Position numbers and translations under genes: made by a program
Source: Pelagibacteraceae bacterium AG-404-P08
GTDB lineage: Bacteria > Pseudomonadota > Alphaproteobacteria > HIMB59
Direction of reading: 5' to 3'
Assembly (NCBI GenBank): GCA_003216195.1
Contig: QCJF01000003.1
Location: 62,001-126,000, forward strand
DNA: 64,000 bases
Shown here: positions 29,882 through 39,881 of the stretch, piece after piece
How the letters are laid out: each line of letters opens with the position of its first letter
How positions within the stretch are numbered: position 1 is the first letter of the stretch
The notes under the pieces: model-generated
The model's input: the letters and a program-made list of their open reading frames with translations, nothing else
Databases searched by the model: none
Told to the model about the DNA's origin: nothing

Positions 29882-31078
29882 ATGATTTCAAATAGAGTAA
29901 ATAACATAAAACCATCATTAACAATAGCCACCAATATGAAGGCCCAGGAACTGAAAAGAGCTGGTAAGGATGTGATTGTTTTAGCAGCTGGAGAACCAGA
30001 TTTTGATACACCTGATCACATTAAAAGCGCAGCTATTGAGGCCATAAATAAGGGTTTTACAAAGTATGTACCAGGTAAAGGAACACCAGACTTGCAGGTC
30101 GCAATTCAAAAAAAATTTCAAAGAGATAATAACTTAGATTATGATCTTGGTAATATTACAGTTGGAGTTGGTGGAAAGCATATAATTTATAATGCTTTCT
30201 CAGCAACAATTAATCAAGGTGATGAAGTTATAATCCCTGCTCCATATTGGGTGAGTTACCCCGATATTGTAATTTTAAATGATGGAAAACCTATCATAGT
30301 TCAGTGTGGTGAGCAAAATGGTTTTAAAATCACACCTGAGGATTTGGAGAAAAATATATCTTCAAAAACAAAATGGTTGATGCTAAACAGCCCAAGTAAT
30401 CCGACTGGATCTATGTATACCAAAGAGGAATTGGTAGCTATAGGAGATGTTCTTAAAAGTTACGAAAATATTTATATTTTATCAGATGATATTTATGAAA
30501 AGATCGTTTACGACACCAATGAGTTCAAAACAATAGCTGAAGTTTGCCCATTTTTAAAAGAAAGAACGTTAACGATGAATGGATTATCCAAGTCTTATTG
30601 TATGACAGGCTGGAGAGTAGGCTACGCAGCAGGTCCAGTCAGTCTCATCAATGCAATGAACAAAGTTCAATCACAAAACGTATCTTCTACAGCATCAATA
30701 TCAATGGCAGCTTCTGTTGAGGCATTAAATGGTGATCAAAGTTTTATCATATCAAACAATGAATCTTTTCTTAGAAGGCGTAATTTAGTTGTAAAACATT
30801 TAAATGAAACACCTGGATTGTCTTGCAGAAATCCAGAGGGTGCTTTTTATGTTTTTGCTTCATGTAAAGGAGTTTTAGGTAAGACAACGGAGTCTGGTAA
30901 AAAACTCTTAACTGATGGTGACTTTATGGATTATCTTCTTGAAGAGGTTGGTGTTGCAGGTGTACAAGGTTCTGCATTTGGATTAGAGGGTTTCTTTAGA
31001 ATTTCTTATGCAACTTCTGACTCAATATTAGAGGATGCCTGCCAAAGAATTAAAACTGCTTGTTCTAAATTAAGTTAA
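29882..31078 (+). CDS. aspC: Aspartate aminotransferase, class I (Ib)
   Basis: PLP-dependent aminotransferase (398 residues) exchanging amino groups between aspartate and 2-oxoglutarate. NSPSNPTGS (169-177), SDDIYEKIVYD, PLP Lys237 in NGLSKSYCMTGWRVGY and the terminal FFRISYATS with the substrate-binding Arg are present. Divergent from uvrB across 47 bases and overlapping the convergent pyk by 9. Some relatives also use prephenate or other acids. Confidence 0.93.
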   Translation: MISNRVNNIKPSLTIATNMKAQELKRAGKDVIVLAAGEPDFDTPDHIKSAAIEAINKGFTKYVPGKGTPDLQVAIQKKFQRDNNLDYDLGNITVGVGGKHIIYNAFSATINQGDEVIIPAPYWVSYPDIVILNDGKPIIVQCGEQNGFKITPEDLEKNISSKTKWLMLNSPSNPTGSMYTKEELVAIGDVLKSYENIYILSDDIYEKIVYDTNEFKTIAEVCPFLKERTLTMNGLSKSYCMTGWRVGYAAGPVSLINAMNKVQSQNVSSTASISMAASVEALNGDQSFIISNNESFLRRRNLVVKHLNETPGLSCRNPEGAFYVFASCKGVLGKTTESGKKLLTDGDFMDYLLEEVGVAGVQGSAFGLEGFFRISYATSDSILEDACQRIKTACSKLS

Positions 31079-32506
31079 TTTACTATTAGAAATAATTTTA
31101 GCTATTCGAAGAATATTTGTATTTCCAACTTTTCCAAAAGGTACTCCAGCTGTGATTATTATTTTTTCACCATGTTTTAAAATTTTTCTTACCTTTGCTA
31201 TTTTACAGGCACGGTCAACCATCTCAGTTGACGATGAAATTTCATCCACAACATCCATAAAAGTACCCCAAGTTAAAGCATTTTGACGAGCAACTTTTTT
31301 ATTTGTTGTTAATCCTATTAATGTCACATCAGGCCTCATCCTTGCAACTCTTAAAACAGATCTTCCTGATTGAGAAAATGTTGCGATACAATTGCATTCA
31401 GCAATGGTAGCTACTTCAAGTGCTGCGGTAGCAATAGCCTCTGTAGATGTTTTTACAATATTTAAATTGTAATTTTGAATATTTGCTAAATATTTAGGAT
31501 CACTTTCAACACGTTTAATTATTTTATCCATCATTTCTACAGACTCTTTTGGATAATTACCAGCAGCTGACTCTGCAGATAACATTACAGCGTCTACCCC
31601 TTGAAATACTGCTGTAGCAACATCAGAGGCCTCTGCTCTTGTTGGAGTAGGTGAGTCAATCATACTCTCAAGCATTTGGGTTGCAACAATACAAGGCTTT
31701 CCATATTTTCTACATGCAGCTACCATTGTTCTTTGATGAATTGGCACATCTTCTGGATTTGTTTCTACACCTAGATCTCCTCTAGCAACCATAATTCCAT
31801 CAGAATTTTCAGTTATCGAATCAATTTCTTCCATTGCAGACGGTTTTTCTACTTTAACCATTACTTTAAATTTCGCAGGAATAAGTTTTTTTGCTGTTAA
31901 TAAATCTTTTGTAGTTTGAATAAATGAAAGAGCAATCCAATCAACATCAAGTTTAATAGCTAGCTCTAAATCTTTTTTATCTTTTGGAGTAATTATTTTT
32001 AAATCAAGCTTTGTATCTGGAATATTTAATCCTTTGTTATTAGAAATTTCTCCACCATCTGTTACAACGCATTTAATTGCAGAAGCAGATTTTGATTTTA
32101 CTTTTAACCTTACCTTACCATCATTAATTAACAGCCTTTGCCCTATTGCTATAGATTTGAAAATTTCTTTATGTGGTAAGTAGACCCTGGAACTATCACC
32201 ATCTTTTTTATTTTGATCAAAAGTAAATATTTGGTTTTTTTTTAGTTGTTCTTTAACATTTATAAATCTACCAACTCTGAATTTTGGACCCTGCAAGTCA
32301 CCTAAAATACAAATATAACGATTATGTTTTTTTTCTAAATTTCGAATAATTTTAACTTTTTTTTTGTGATCCTCATGGTCACCATGACTAAAATTTAGAC
32401 GAAATACGTCAGCACCAGATAAAAATAATTTCTCAATAGCTTTTTCAGTCTCACAGGCTGGTCCTAAAGTTGCAACAATTTTGGCTTTACGGTTTCTAAG
32501 TTTCAT
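31070..32506 (-). CDS. pyk: Pyruvate kinase
   Basis: Final glycolytic step, phosphoenolpyruvate plus ADP to pyruvate and ATP. The N-terminal KIVATLGPA with RLNFSHGDHEDH, the active-site block VMVKVEKPSAMEEI, MVARGDLGVE and ATQMLESM are intact; the C-terminal allosteric-type domain follows. Length 478. It is a single gene, divergent from the DUF1244 gene. Confidence 0.96.
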   Translation of the reverse strand: MKLRNRKAKIVATLGPACETEKAIEKLFLSGADVFRLNFSHGDHEDHKKKVKIIRNLEKKHNRYICILGDLQGPKFRVGRFINVKEQLKKNQIFTFDQNKKDGDSSRVYLPHKEIFKSIAIGQRLLINDGKVRLKVKSKSASAIKCVVTDGGEISNNKGLNIPDTKLDLKIITPKDKKDLELAIKLDVDWIALSFIQTTKDLLTAKKLIPAKFKVMVKVEKPSAMEEIDSITENSDGIMVARGDLGVETNPEDVPIHQRTMVAACRKYGKPCIVATQMLESMIDSPTPTRAEASDVATAVFQGVDAVMLSAESAAGNYPKESVEMMDKIIKRVESDPKYLANIQNYNLNIVKTSTEAIATAALEVATIAECNCIATFSQSGRSVLRVARMRPDVTLIGLTTNKKVARQNALTWGTFMDVVDEISSSTEMVDRACKIAKVRKILKHGEKIIITAGVPFGKVGNTNILRIAKIISNSKLT

Positions 32507-32553
32507 TTGATTTGTTTAGAAATTAATAAATAACATGATATTAGTAAATTACC

Positions 32554-32847
32554 ATGAGTAAAATATCAAAAGAGCAAGAGTACAAAATTAAAGCTAACGT
32601 GCTTGATCATTTAATTAATCATTTAAGAGAAAGGACTGATGTACAAAATATTGACCTGATGAATCTGAGTGGATTTTGCAGAAATTGTTTATCAAAATGG
32701 TATGTAAAATATGCAAAAGAGGAAAACTATGATCTAGACTATGAGGAATCAAGAAAGATTATTTATGGAATGGCTTACTCTGAATGGAAAAGTAAATATC
32801 AATCAGAGGCAACAAAAGAACAAGTAGAACAATTTAAAAAAAAATAG
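32554..32847 (+). CDS. DUF1244 family protein
   Basis: Small conserved proteobacterial protein of 97 residues whose biochemical role is not known. The DUF1244 core is visible: HLRERTDVQNIDLMNLSGFCRNCLSKWY with the CxxC pair, followed by EESRKIIYGMAYSEWKSKYQ. Probably cytoplasmic and helical. Two bases separate it from the pepF gene, so the two are likely co-transcribed. Confidence 0.88.
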   Translation: MSKISKEQEYKIKANVLDHLINHLRERTDVQNIDLMNLSGFCRNCLSKWYVKYAKEENYDLDYEESRKIIYGMAYSEWKSKYQSEATKEQVEQFKKK

Positions 32848-32849
32848 TT

Positions 32850-34604
32850 TTGATGACCGAGAAATTGCCGAACTGGAATTTAGGAGATTTTTACTCCTCT
32901 ATCAAAGATAAAGGAATAGATCTTGATCTCGAAAAATATACAAATTTTTCTAAATCTTTTAACAAAAAATATAAAGGTCAATTAGTTAATCAAGTTCAAA
33001 ACCTCGAAAGTATCATAAAAGAGTATGAAGACGGTAATGAACTTGGTGACAAGCTTGGCAATTTTGCTTTTTTGATATACGCAACAAATATGAACGACCA
33101 AGAGACGGTTCAATTTTATCAAGGTATAAATGAAAAACTTACAGAGATATCATCAAACTTGATTTTTTTTACAAACGAAATAAACGCTACAAATGACCAT
33201 GAATTTGAAAAATTTTTATTAAATGCTGGCAAATATAAAAATTGGTTAACTAACATTCGTCGATATAAACAACATCAACTTGATGAAAAGAGTGAGATGA
33301 TTTTCCTTGATAAGAATTTAACCTCTAACTCTTCATGGGTGAGATTTTTTGAAGAACAAATAAATGATTTAAAATTTAAAATCGATAATAAAGATTTAAA
33401 TAGTTCAGAAGCTTTAAATTTATTATCTGATCATAAAGCAACAACCAGAAAAAAAGCAGCAAATAGTATTGAAGATGTTTTTAAATCGAATGTAAAAACT
33501 TTTTCTTTTATTACAAACACTCTCGCAAAAGATAAAATTACAAATGATAAGTGGAGAAAATACAAATTTCCAACAGACGCAAGAAATTTAGCAAACAATG
33601 TTGAAAATGAGGTTGTCGAGGCACTAACTGAGAGTGTTACTTCTAATTACAAGAATATTTCACATCGATACTATAAAATTAAGGCCAAACTTTTTAATCA
33701 AGAAAAACTTAATTATTGGGATAGAAATGCGCCTTATCCTGACTCACCTAATAAAAAGATAAATTGGTCTGAGGCAAAAGATATTGTAATACGCTCATAT
33801 GCTAACTTTGATAAAAGTTTTAAAGATATTGTATTATTATTTTTTAATAACAGTTGGATTGATGCAGAATTAAAATCAGGTAAATCTCCAGGAGCATTTG
33901 CAGCTTCTACAATTCCCTCAATACACCCTTACATTTTGACAAACTTCCACGGTAAAACCAGAGATGTAATGACATTAGCTCATGAACTTGGACATGGATG
34001 TCACCAATATTTGTCTGCTAAACAAGGTTTGCTGTTATCCAGTACTCCACTTACTCTAGCAGAGACTGCAAGTGTCTTTGGAGAGATGATGACTTTTCGA
34101 ACATTACTTGAAGACAGTGATAAGAGTGCCAGAAAATATCTTTTAGCATCAAAAATAGAAGACATGATTAACACTGTTGTCAGGCAAATATCATTTTTTG
34201 AATTTGAAAAGTTAGTTCACAATGAGAGAAAAAATGGAGAGTTATCATCTGATCAACTTTGTAATTTTTGGATGAAAACACAATCTGAAAGTCTTGGGCC
34301 TAATATTGAATTAACAGATGGATATAGATATTTTTGGACATACATACCTCATTTTATTCATACTCCCTTTTATGTATATGCTTATGCTTTTGGAGATTGT
34401 TTAGTAAACATTTTGATTCAACTTTATGATGAGGACCTTCCTAATTTTAAGGAAAGTTATATTAATCTTTTAAAAAGTGGTGGATCGAAACACTACAGTG
34501 AAGTTTTAAAACCATTTAATGTGGATCTAAAACAAAAAAATAGTTGGGAAAAAGGCCTCTCAATGATTTCAGGTCTAATAGATGAGTTTGAAAAAAGTCT
34601 TTAG
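32850..34604 (+). CDS. pepF: Oligoendopeptidase F-type M3 metallopeptidase
   Basis: Cytosolic zinc peptidase cutting short peptides. The gluzincin motif HELGHGCHQ is at about residue 378, with the downstream Glu in LAETASVFGEMM as third ligand. An N-terminal helical domain precedes the catalytic half. Length is 584. ATG at 32853, one codon later, is an equally good start (MTEKLPNW). Six bases separate it from the aarF-like gene. Confidence 0.93.
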   Translation: MMTEKLPNWNLGDFYSSIKDKGIDLDLEKYTNFSKSFNKKYKGQLVNQVQNLESIIKEYEDGNELGDKLGNFAFLIYATNMNDQETVQFYQGINEKLTEISSNLIFFTNEINATNDHEFEKFLLNAGKYKNWLTNIRRYKQHQLDEKSEMIFLDKNLTSNSSWVRFFEEQINDLKFKIDNKDLNSSEALNLLSDHKATTRKKAANSIEDVFKSNVKTFSFITNTLAKDKITNDKWRKYKFPTDARNLANNVENEVVEALTESVTSNYKNISHRYYKIKAKLFNQEKLNYWDRNAPYPDSPNKKINWSEAKDIVIRSYANFDKSFKDIVLLFFNNSWIDAELKSGKSPGAFAASTIPSIHPYILTNFHGKTRDVMTLAHELGHGCHQYLSAKQGLLLSSTPLTLAETASVFGEMMTFRTLLEDSDKSARKYLLASKIEDMINTVVRQISFFEFEKLVHNERKNGELSSDQLCNFWMKTQSESLGPNIELTDGYRYFWTYIPHFIHTPFYVYAYAFGDCLVNILIQLYDEDLPNFKESYINLLKSGGSKHYSEVLKPFNVDLKQKNSWEKGLSMISGLIDEFEKSL

Positions 34605-34610
34605 TTTAAA

Positions 34611-35939
34611 ATGAAAGAAGAAAATAATTTAGTATCAAGAGTAAAAAGGTACTCAAAAGTCACAACTTCCATGACTTCTTTAGCTACGAAATTTGCAGGT
34701 AAAAAATATTTAAATTTTGATTTAAGTGATCAAAAGTATGCGGCTCAAATTACAGAGATTTTAGGTAATTTAAAAGGACCTTTGATGAAGGTGGCACAAC
34801 TAAGCGCTACTATTCCTGATTTACTGCCTGAAGAGTATGCTAGAAAATTAGCTGAATTACAGTCAAATGCACCTCCAATGTCTTGGGTGTTTGTAAAAAG
34901 AAGAATGAAAGCTGAATTAGGTGAAAATTGGCAAAATAACTTCAAAGAATTCAATCAAGAGGCAAGTTTTGCTGCCTCTTTAGGTCAGGTTCACAAGGCC
35001 AAATTGAAAACCAATGATTATGTTGCGTGTAAGCTCCAATATCCTGATATGTCCTCAGCAGTAGAGGCTGACTTAAACCAATTAAAAATAATATTTAAAA
35101 TTTACTCTAGTTATAATAAATCAATACAAATTAGAGAGATCTATAAAGAAATAGAAGCAAGACTAAAAGAAGAATTAAATTATAGTTTAGAAAACAAACA
35201 TTTAAAAATTTTTAAATTTATTCATAAAAATAACTCTTATATCAAAATTCCAAATGTTTACGAAAAAATATCTACAAACAGGCTTTTAGTGATGGAATTT
35301 CTTAACGGTAAAAAATTAATCGAATATAAAAATGCACCACAAAAAACTAGAAATGAATTAGCAAAAAAACTATTCATGGCATGGTACTTACCCTTTTATA
35401 AATACGGTATAATTCATGGAGATCCACACTTAGGTAATTACTCAGTAGATAATAAAAATAATATTAATCTATTTGATTATGGCTGTGTAAGAATATTTCC
35501 ACCTAAGTTTGTAAAGGGCGTAATTGACCTTTATTTTGCTCTGAAAGAAAAAGACAACAAAAAGATAAAAACTGCTTATCAAGTATGGGGGTTTAAAGAC
35601 ATTGATGATAAATTAATGAATGTTTTAAATAAATGGGCTTTATTCTTGTATGATCCAATCTTAAAAAATGAGGTTCGAAAAATACAAGACTCAGATAGTG
35701 GTATTTATGGAGCTAAAATAGCTAGCGAAGTCCATAAAGAGCTCAAAAAATATGGAGGAGTTAAACCTCCAAGAGAGTTTGTATTTATGGATCGAGCAGC
35801 TGTTGGTTTGGGGTCAATCTTTATTCATTTGAAAGCTGAAATAAATTGGTACAAGCTTTTTCATGACTTAATTAAAGATTTTTCAGTTAAAAATGTTGAG
35901 TCCAATCAAAAAAAAGCATTCAAATTTGCCGGTTTATAA
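34611..35939 (+). CDS. ABC1/AarF-family atypical kinase (UbiB/COQ8-like)
   Basis: Member of the UbiB/COQ8 family, involved in ubiquinone biosynthesis and lipid-coenzyme handling. The KxGQ-like helix appears as GPLMKVAQLSATIPDLLPEE (near residue 54), the Ala-rich loop as SFAASLGQVHKAKLK, and the catalytic segment as GIIHGDPHLGNYSV with DYGCVR. No C-terminal membrane helices like those of E. coli UbiB are obvious, so it is closer to the shorter ADCK-type. It is the third gene of DUF1244-pepF-aarF. Confidence 0.88.
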   Translation: MKEENNLVSRVKRYSKVTTSMTSLATKFAGKKYLNFDLSDQKYAAQITEILGNLKGPLMKVAQLSATIPDLLPEEYARKLAELQSNAPPMSWVFVKRRMKAELGENWQNNFKEFNQEASFAASLGQVHKAKLKTNDYVACKLQYPDMSSAVEADLNQLKIIFKIYSSYNKSIQIREIYKEIEARLKEELNYSLENKHLKIFKFIHKNNSYIKIPNVYEKISTNRLLVMEFLNGKKLIEYKNAPQKTRNELAKKLFMAWYLPFYKYGIIHGDPHLGNYSVDNKNNINLFDYGCVRIFPPKFVKGVIDLYFALKEKDNKKIKTAYQVWGFKDIDDKLMNVLNKWALFLYDPILKNEVRKIQDSDSGIYGAKIASEVHKELKKYGGVKPPREFVFMDRAAVGLGSIFIHLKAEINWYKLFHDLIKDFSVKNVESNQKKAFKFAGL

Positions 35940-36035
35940 TGACTTTCAACATATGTTTAATAAATTTTATAAATCTTAGACTTAACAAATTAGATTTATC
36001 TGATATACAACATATCTTCTAAAAGGAACAAGTTA

Positions 36036-37151
36036 ATGATAATAGGCGCAGTTAAAGAAAAAAAAAAGTTTGAGAATAGAGTTTCTATTTCTCCTGATGA
36101 TGTAAAAAACTATGTAAAAGCTGGTCATCAAGTATTTATTGAAAAGGGAGCAGGTTCACTTTCAGGTTTTAATGATAAATCGTATAAAGAGTCTGGAGCG
36201 ACTCTATCTACTTCAAAAGAAGTTTTTAAGAATTCTGATATTATTTTAAAAATAAATTGCCCAACCCCAGATGAATCTAAATTAATAAAAAATAATTCTA
36301 TGGTTATTTCTCAAATCAGTATACAGAACAACCAAGACAGTATTAAAATTTTAAATTCTAAAAAAATATCAGCGTTTGCTTTAGAACTAGTCCCTAGAAT
36401 TACTCGAGCTCAAGATATGGATATTTTGTCCTCTCAAGCAAATTTAGCAGGATATCATGCGGTTATAGATGCTGCTCAAGAATTTAACAGAGTATTACCA
36501 TTATTTATGACTGCTGCTGGTAAAGTTACTCCGGCAAATGTTTTAGTCATAGGTGCAGGTGTTGCAGGTTTACAAGCTATAGCAACTGCTAAACGATTAG
36601 GTGCTATTGTTTTTGCTACAGACGTAAGAATAGCCTCAAAAGAGCAAGTTGAGAGTCTTGGTGGTAAATTTGTTATGGTCGAGGATGATGAGTCTAAGAA
36701 CGCTGAAACGAAGGGTGGTTATGCAAAAGAAATGAGTGCAGAGTACCAAAAAAAACAAGAGGCTTTGTTGGCAGAAACTTTAAAGACAATGGATATTGTA
36801 ATATGTACTGCTCAAATACCAGGAAGAAAAGCACCTTTAATTTTGAAAAAAGAAATGTTGGAGAACATGCAAAATGGTTCAGTTATTGTTGATCTAGCTG
36901 TAGAGTCAGGAGGGAACTGCGAATTTAGCCAAGTTGGAAAAGTCGTTTCAAAAAATGGTCTTAAGATTGTAGGTCATGCCAACGTTCCTGGTAGAGTAGC
37001 AAATAATGCCTCAAGCCTTTTTTCAAAAAATATTTCTAACTTTTTAAAATTAATGAACTTTGAAGATAAGAAAAAATCTATGATTAATAAAAGTGATGAA
37101 ATTATTAAAGCTACAATGATTTGCTCAGCTGGAAAGATTTTAATAAAATAA
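36036..37151 (+). CDS. pntAA: NAD(P) transhydrogenase subunit alpha part 1
   Basis: NAD(H)-binding soluble domain I of proton-translocating transhydrogenase, which makes NADPH from NADH using the proton gradient. EKGAGSLSGFND, the Rossmann loop VIGAGVAGLQAIATAKRLGA, and the RQD-type loop around RITRAQDMDILSSQAN are visible. At 371 residues it corresponds to the split-alpha arrangement of alphaproteobacteria. An AAGGA ribosome site precedes the ATG. Upstream is a 96-base gap that probably carries the operon promoter. Confidence 0.95.
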   Translation: MIIGAVKEKKKFENRVSISPDDVKNYVKAGHQVFIEKGAGSLSGFNDKSYKESGATLSTSKEVFKNSDIILKINCPTPDESKLIKNNSMVISQISIQNNQDSIKILNSKKISAFALELVPRITRAQDMDILSSQANLAGYHAVIDAAQEFNRVLPLFMTAAGKVTPANVLVIGAGVAGLQAIATAKRLGAIVFATDVRIASKEQVESLGGKFVMVEDDESKNAETKGGYAKEMSAEYQKKQEALLAETLKTMDIVICTAQIPGRKAPLILKKEMLENMQNGSVIVDLAVESGGNCEFSQVGKVVSKNGLKIVGHANVPGRVANNASSLFSKNISNFLKLMNFEDKKKSMINKSDEIIKATMICSAGKILIK

Positions 37152-37163
37152 AAAGGAGTTACT

Positions 37164-37553
37164 ATGTCAGAAATTTCAAATCAATTAGAAAGTTTATCAT
37201 ACAAAGCACAACAAATTGCAAATGAAGCAAGCCAGTTAGCATCTAGTGTGGCCGAAACATCTGGAGGCCATAGTGACTTTATTATTTTTGGTATAACTGT
37301 TTTGGTATTGGCTTGTTTTGTAGGTTATTATGTAGTTTGGTCGGTTACCCCAGCTTTACATAGTCCTTTAATGGGTGTCACAAACGCTATTTCGTCCGTA
37401 ATTATTGTTGGAGCTTTATTGGCCGCAGGTCCTGTTGATAGTAACATTTCTAAATATTTTGGTTTAGTTGCTGTAACTCTTGCTGCTGTTAATATATTTG
37501 GGGGGTTCGTTGTAACAAATCGAATGCTCTCTATGTTTAAAAAGAAACAATAG
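37164..37553 (+). CDS. pntAB: NAD(P) transhydrogenase subunit alpha part 2
   Basis: Membrane portion contributed by the alpha side: about three hydrophobic helices between residues 40 and 120, with a polar helical N-terminus of about 35 residues rich in Ser, Ala and Gln. The family block [20 protein letters not shown] is clear. A strong ribosome site (aaggag) lies 5 bases before the ATG. It is between pntAA and pntB in the usual order. Confidence 0.94.
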   Translation: MSEISNQLESLSYKAQQIANEASQLASSVAETSGGHSDFIIFGITVLVLACFVGYYVVWSVTPALHSPLMGVTNAISSVIIVGALLAAGPVDSNISKYFGLVAVTLAAVNIFGGFVVTNRMLSMFKKKQ

Positions 37554-37560
37554 GTAAAAA

Positions 37561-38952
37561 ATGTCAACTTTAACAACTGCAGCATATTTAGTTTCATCGG
37601 TTTTATTTATACTTTCTCTTAGAGGGTTATCACATCCCTCAACTGCAAGGAGAGGAAATTTTTTAGGAATTTTAGGAATGACTATAGCCATAGTCACAAC
37701 ACTGTCCAATCCTGGTGTACTTAGCTATAAAGAAATTGGAATAGCTTTTTTAATAGGTGGTTTGATTGGAACATCAATCGCAGTTAAAATTCAAATGACT
37801 GCACTACCACAATTAGTTGCTGCTTTCCATAGCTTGGTAGGATTAGCTGCTGTGTTTGTTGCTGCCTCTGCTTATTACAATCCTAGTGCCTTTAATATAG
37901 GTACTGTTGGATCTATTCCGATAGGAAGTTTAATAGAAATGTCAATTGGAACTGCAATAGGTGCTGTGACTTTTACAGGATCTATTATAGCTTTTGGAAA
38001 ACTCCAAGGTTTTGTCTCAGGAAATCCTTTAGTTTTCAAAGGTCAACATTTTATTAATTTACTTTTGGGTTTAGGAATTATTGCTTTAATTGTTAAGTTT
38101 TGCATCGATCAAAACCAAGAATTATTTTGGCTTATCGTTTTTGCCTCATTTGTTATCGGGGTACTTTTAATTGTTCCAATTGGAGGAGCAGATATGCCAG
38201 TTATTGTCTCAATGTTAAATTCATATTCCGGATGGGCCGCTGCTGGAATTGGTTTCACTCTATCTAATAACTTATTGATTATTACTGGCGCACTGGTTGG
38301 TTCCTCAGGAGCTATCTTGAGTTACATAATGTGCAAGGGAATGAATAGATCTTTCTTAAACGTTTTACTTGGAGGATTTGGTGGTGAACAAGCAGCTAGT
38401 GCTGGCGGGGTAAAAGATGATCGTCAAGCAAAACAAGGTAACGCTGCTGATGCTGCTTTTATGATGAAAAATAGCAAAACAATAATCATTGTTCCTGGTT
38501 ACGGAATGGCTGTTGCTCAAGCACAACACGCGCTTAGAGAGATGGGTGATTTACTTAAAGCAGCAGGTGCAGAAGTGAGATATGCAATCCATCCTGTAGC
38601 TGGAAGAATGCCGGGACACATGAACGTGTTACTTGCAGAAGCAAATGTTCCTTATGATGAAGTCCTAGAACTTGATGAAATTAACAGAGATTTCTCTGAG
38701 ACTGATGTTGCATTTGTGATTGGTGCTAATGATGTAACAAACCCAGCTGCAAAAACTGATAAGACTAGTGCAATTTATGGTATGCCTATTTTAGATGTGG
38801 AAAATGCTGGTCAAGTATTTTTCGTTAAAAGAGGTATGGCTAGTGGATATGCAGGTGTTCAAAATGAACTATTTTTCAGAGACAATACCTTAATGCTATT
38901 TGGAGATGCTAAGAAAGTTTGTGAAGATATAATTAAAGGACTTGAGAACTAG
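37561..38952 (+). CDS. pntB: NAD(P) transhydrogenase subunit beta
   Basis: Membrane domain (about 1-260, eight or more helices forming the proton path) plus the NADP(H)-binding domain III, with [15 protein letters not shown] and [15 protein letters not shown] and the terminal [13 protein letters not shown]. Length 463. It completes the pntAA-pntAB-pntB operon. Its TAG and the TAG of convergent rpsU interlock in the palindrome CTAG. Confidence 0.96.
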   Translation: MSTLTTAAYLVSSVLFILSLRGLSHPSTARRGNFLGILGMTIAIVTTLSNPGVLSYKEIGIAFLIGGLIGTSIAVKIQMTALPQLVAAFHSLVGLAAVFVAASAYYNPSAFNIGTVGSIPIGSLIEMSIGTAIGAVTFTGSIIAFGKLQGFVSGNPLVFKGQHFINLLLGLGIIALIVKFCIDQNQELFWLIVFASFVIGVLLIVPIGGADMPVIVSMLNSYSGWAAAGIGFTLSNNLLIITGALVGSSGAILSYIMCKGMNRSFLNVLLGGFGGEQAASAGGVKDDRQAKQGNAADAAFMMKNSKTIIIVPGYGMAVAQAQHALREMGDLLKAAGAEVRYAIHPVAGRMPGHMNVLLAEANVPYDEVLELDEINRDFSETDVAFVIGANDVTNPAAKTDKTSAIYGMPILDVENAGQVFFVKRGMASGYAGVQNELFFRDNTLMLFGDAKKVCEDIIKGLEN

Positions 38953-39149
38953 TCGAATTTCTTCTTACGCATAAGTTTTTTAAATCTTTTAATTGATTCG
39001 GCTTTTTCGCGAAGCTTTCTTTCTGATGGTTTTTCATAATTTTTTCTTAACTTTAATTCTTTGAAAATACCCTCTCTTAAAAGCTTTTTTTTGAGTACGC
39101 GTATAGCAGCCTCAACATTATTATCTCTGACTTGAACTTCTATTGCCAA
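38949..39149 (-). CDS. rpsU: 30S ribosomal protein S21
   Basis: Small basic ribosomal protein of 66 residues beginning (M)[10 protein letters not shown] and ending [12 protein letters not shown]; all S21 landmarks are present. The family N-terminus fixes the start at TTG 39149. A longer in-frame extension to 39350 exists but is antisense to coq9 and not part of S21. The start lies 37 bases from the divergent COQ9-family gene, the classic rpsU / 'rpsU-divergently transcribed' arrangement. Confidence 0.95.
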   Translation of the reverse strand: MAIEVQVRDNNVEAAIRVLKKKLLREGIFKELKLRKNYEKPSERKLREKAESIKRFKKLMRKKKFD

Positions 39150-39186
39150 TCTAGTAACCTCATAAAGGCGTAATTTATATATAAAT

Positions 39187-39816
39187 ATGAAGTCAAAGCA
39201 AGAAAAATTAGCTAACTTATTTATTAACGAAGTACCCAAATTTGGTTGGTCTAGAGAAACTCTGTTACAATGTGCAAAAAAGCAAAGAATTTCAACATCT
39301 GTTCTAGCAAAATTATTTCCATCTTTTGAATATGATGTCTTAAAATTCATAATTGCTCAGAATAACATTCAAGTTGAGAAGAATTACAACTCCTTCAACA
39401 ACTCACGATTGAAAACTAGAGATAAAATTAAAACAATCATGGAGTTGAAATTTGAAAATAACAGTCATCTAAAAAAAGCATTGCCTGAAATGCTAAAATT
39501 TCTTTTAAGACCTGGTAACATATTAATGTCTATTAAAATGCTTCATGAAAATAGTGACTTTATATGGAGTTTATCAGGTGATAAATCAAATGATTTTAGT
39601 TACTACTCAAAGCGAGGTTTGCTTTCAATGATTTATCTTGCCACATTAATTTATTGGCTTAACGATAAGTCAGAAAAAGACATTGCTACCAAAAACTTTA
39701 TCAGCAAATCAGTTGATGGAATAGTTGATGGGGTTTCAAGACTCAAACAATTAAGCATACTAAAGAATTTAGCTGAAAACTTCATGTCAAGATACGCATC
39801 AAAAAGAACGTCTTAA
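39187..39816 (+). CDS. COQ9 family protein (rpsU-divergently transcribed)
   Basis: Helical TetR-like lipid-binding protein of 209 residues; mitochondrial COQ9 assists COQ7 in ubiquinone hydroxylation. The N-terminal helix-turn-helix-like segment [17 protein letters not shown] and the C-terminal block [24 protein letters not shown] are typical. Its divergence from rpsU is the hallmark of the bacterial family. A role in ubiquinone synthesis is inferred from the family and fits aarF-like and bc1 genes nearby. Confidence 0.9.
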   Translation: MKSKQEKLANLFINEVPKFGWSRETLLQCAKKQRISTSVLAKLFPSFEYDVLKFIIAQNNIQVEKNYNSFNNSRLKTRDKIKTIMELKFENNSHLKKALPEMLKFLLRPGNILMSIKMLHENSDFIWSLSGDKSNDFSYYSKRGLLSMIYLATLIYWLNDKSEKDIATKNFISKSVDGIVDGVSRLKQLSILKNLAENFMSRYASKRTS

Positions 39817-39852
39817 ACTAATAAATTTTCTTCATCTAATATATTAATTCAT

Positions 39853-39858
39853 TATAAT
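39853..39858 (+). promoter_or_regulatory. Possible -10 element and strong ribosome site for the aldehyde dehydrogenase operon
   Basis: TATAAT occurs in the 65-base gap before the aldehyde dehydrogenase gene; a -35 match at the right distance is weak (ttcatc). A perfect aggagg at 39872-39877 precedes ATG 39882. The ribosome site decides the start in favour of ATG 39882 over the TTG three bases earlier. Confidence 0.4.
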
Positions 39859-39881
39859 AGTTTCACAACTTAGGAGGATTG

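Noticed and set aside
35939-36022. 27-codon frame starting in the aarF stop (TAATG)
   Set aside because: Coupling is possible, but the peptide has no features and lies in the probable promoter gap before pntAA.
38949-39350. Full 133-codon frame on the minus strand as one protein
   Set aside because: Only the last 66 codons are S21; the rest is antisense to the coq9 coding sequence.
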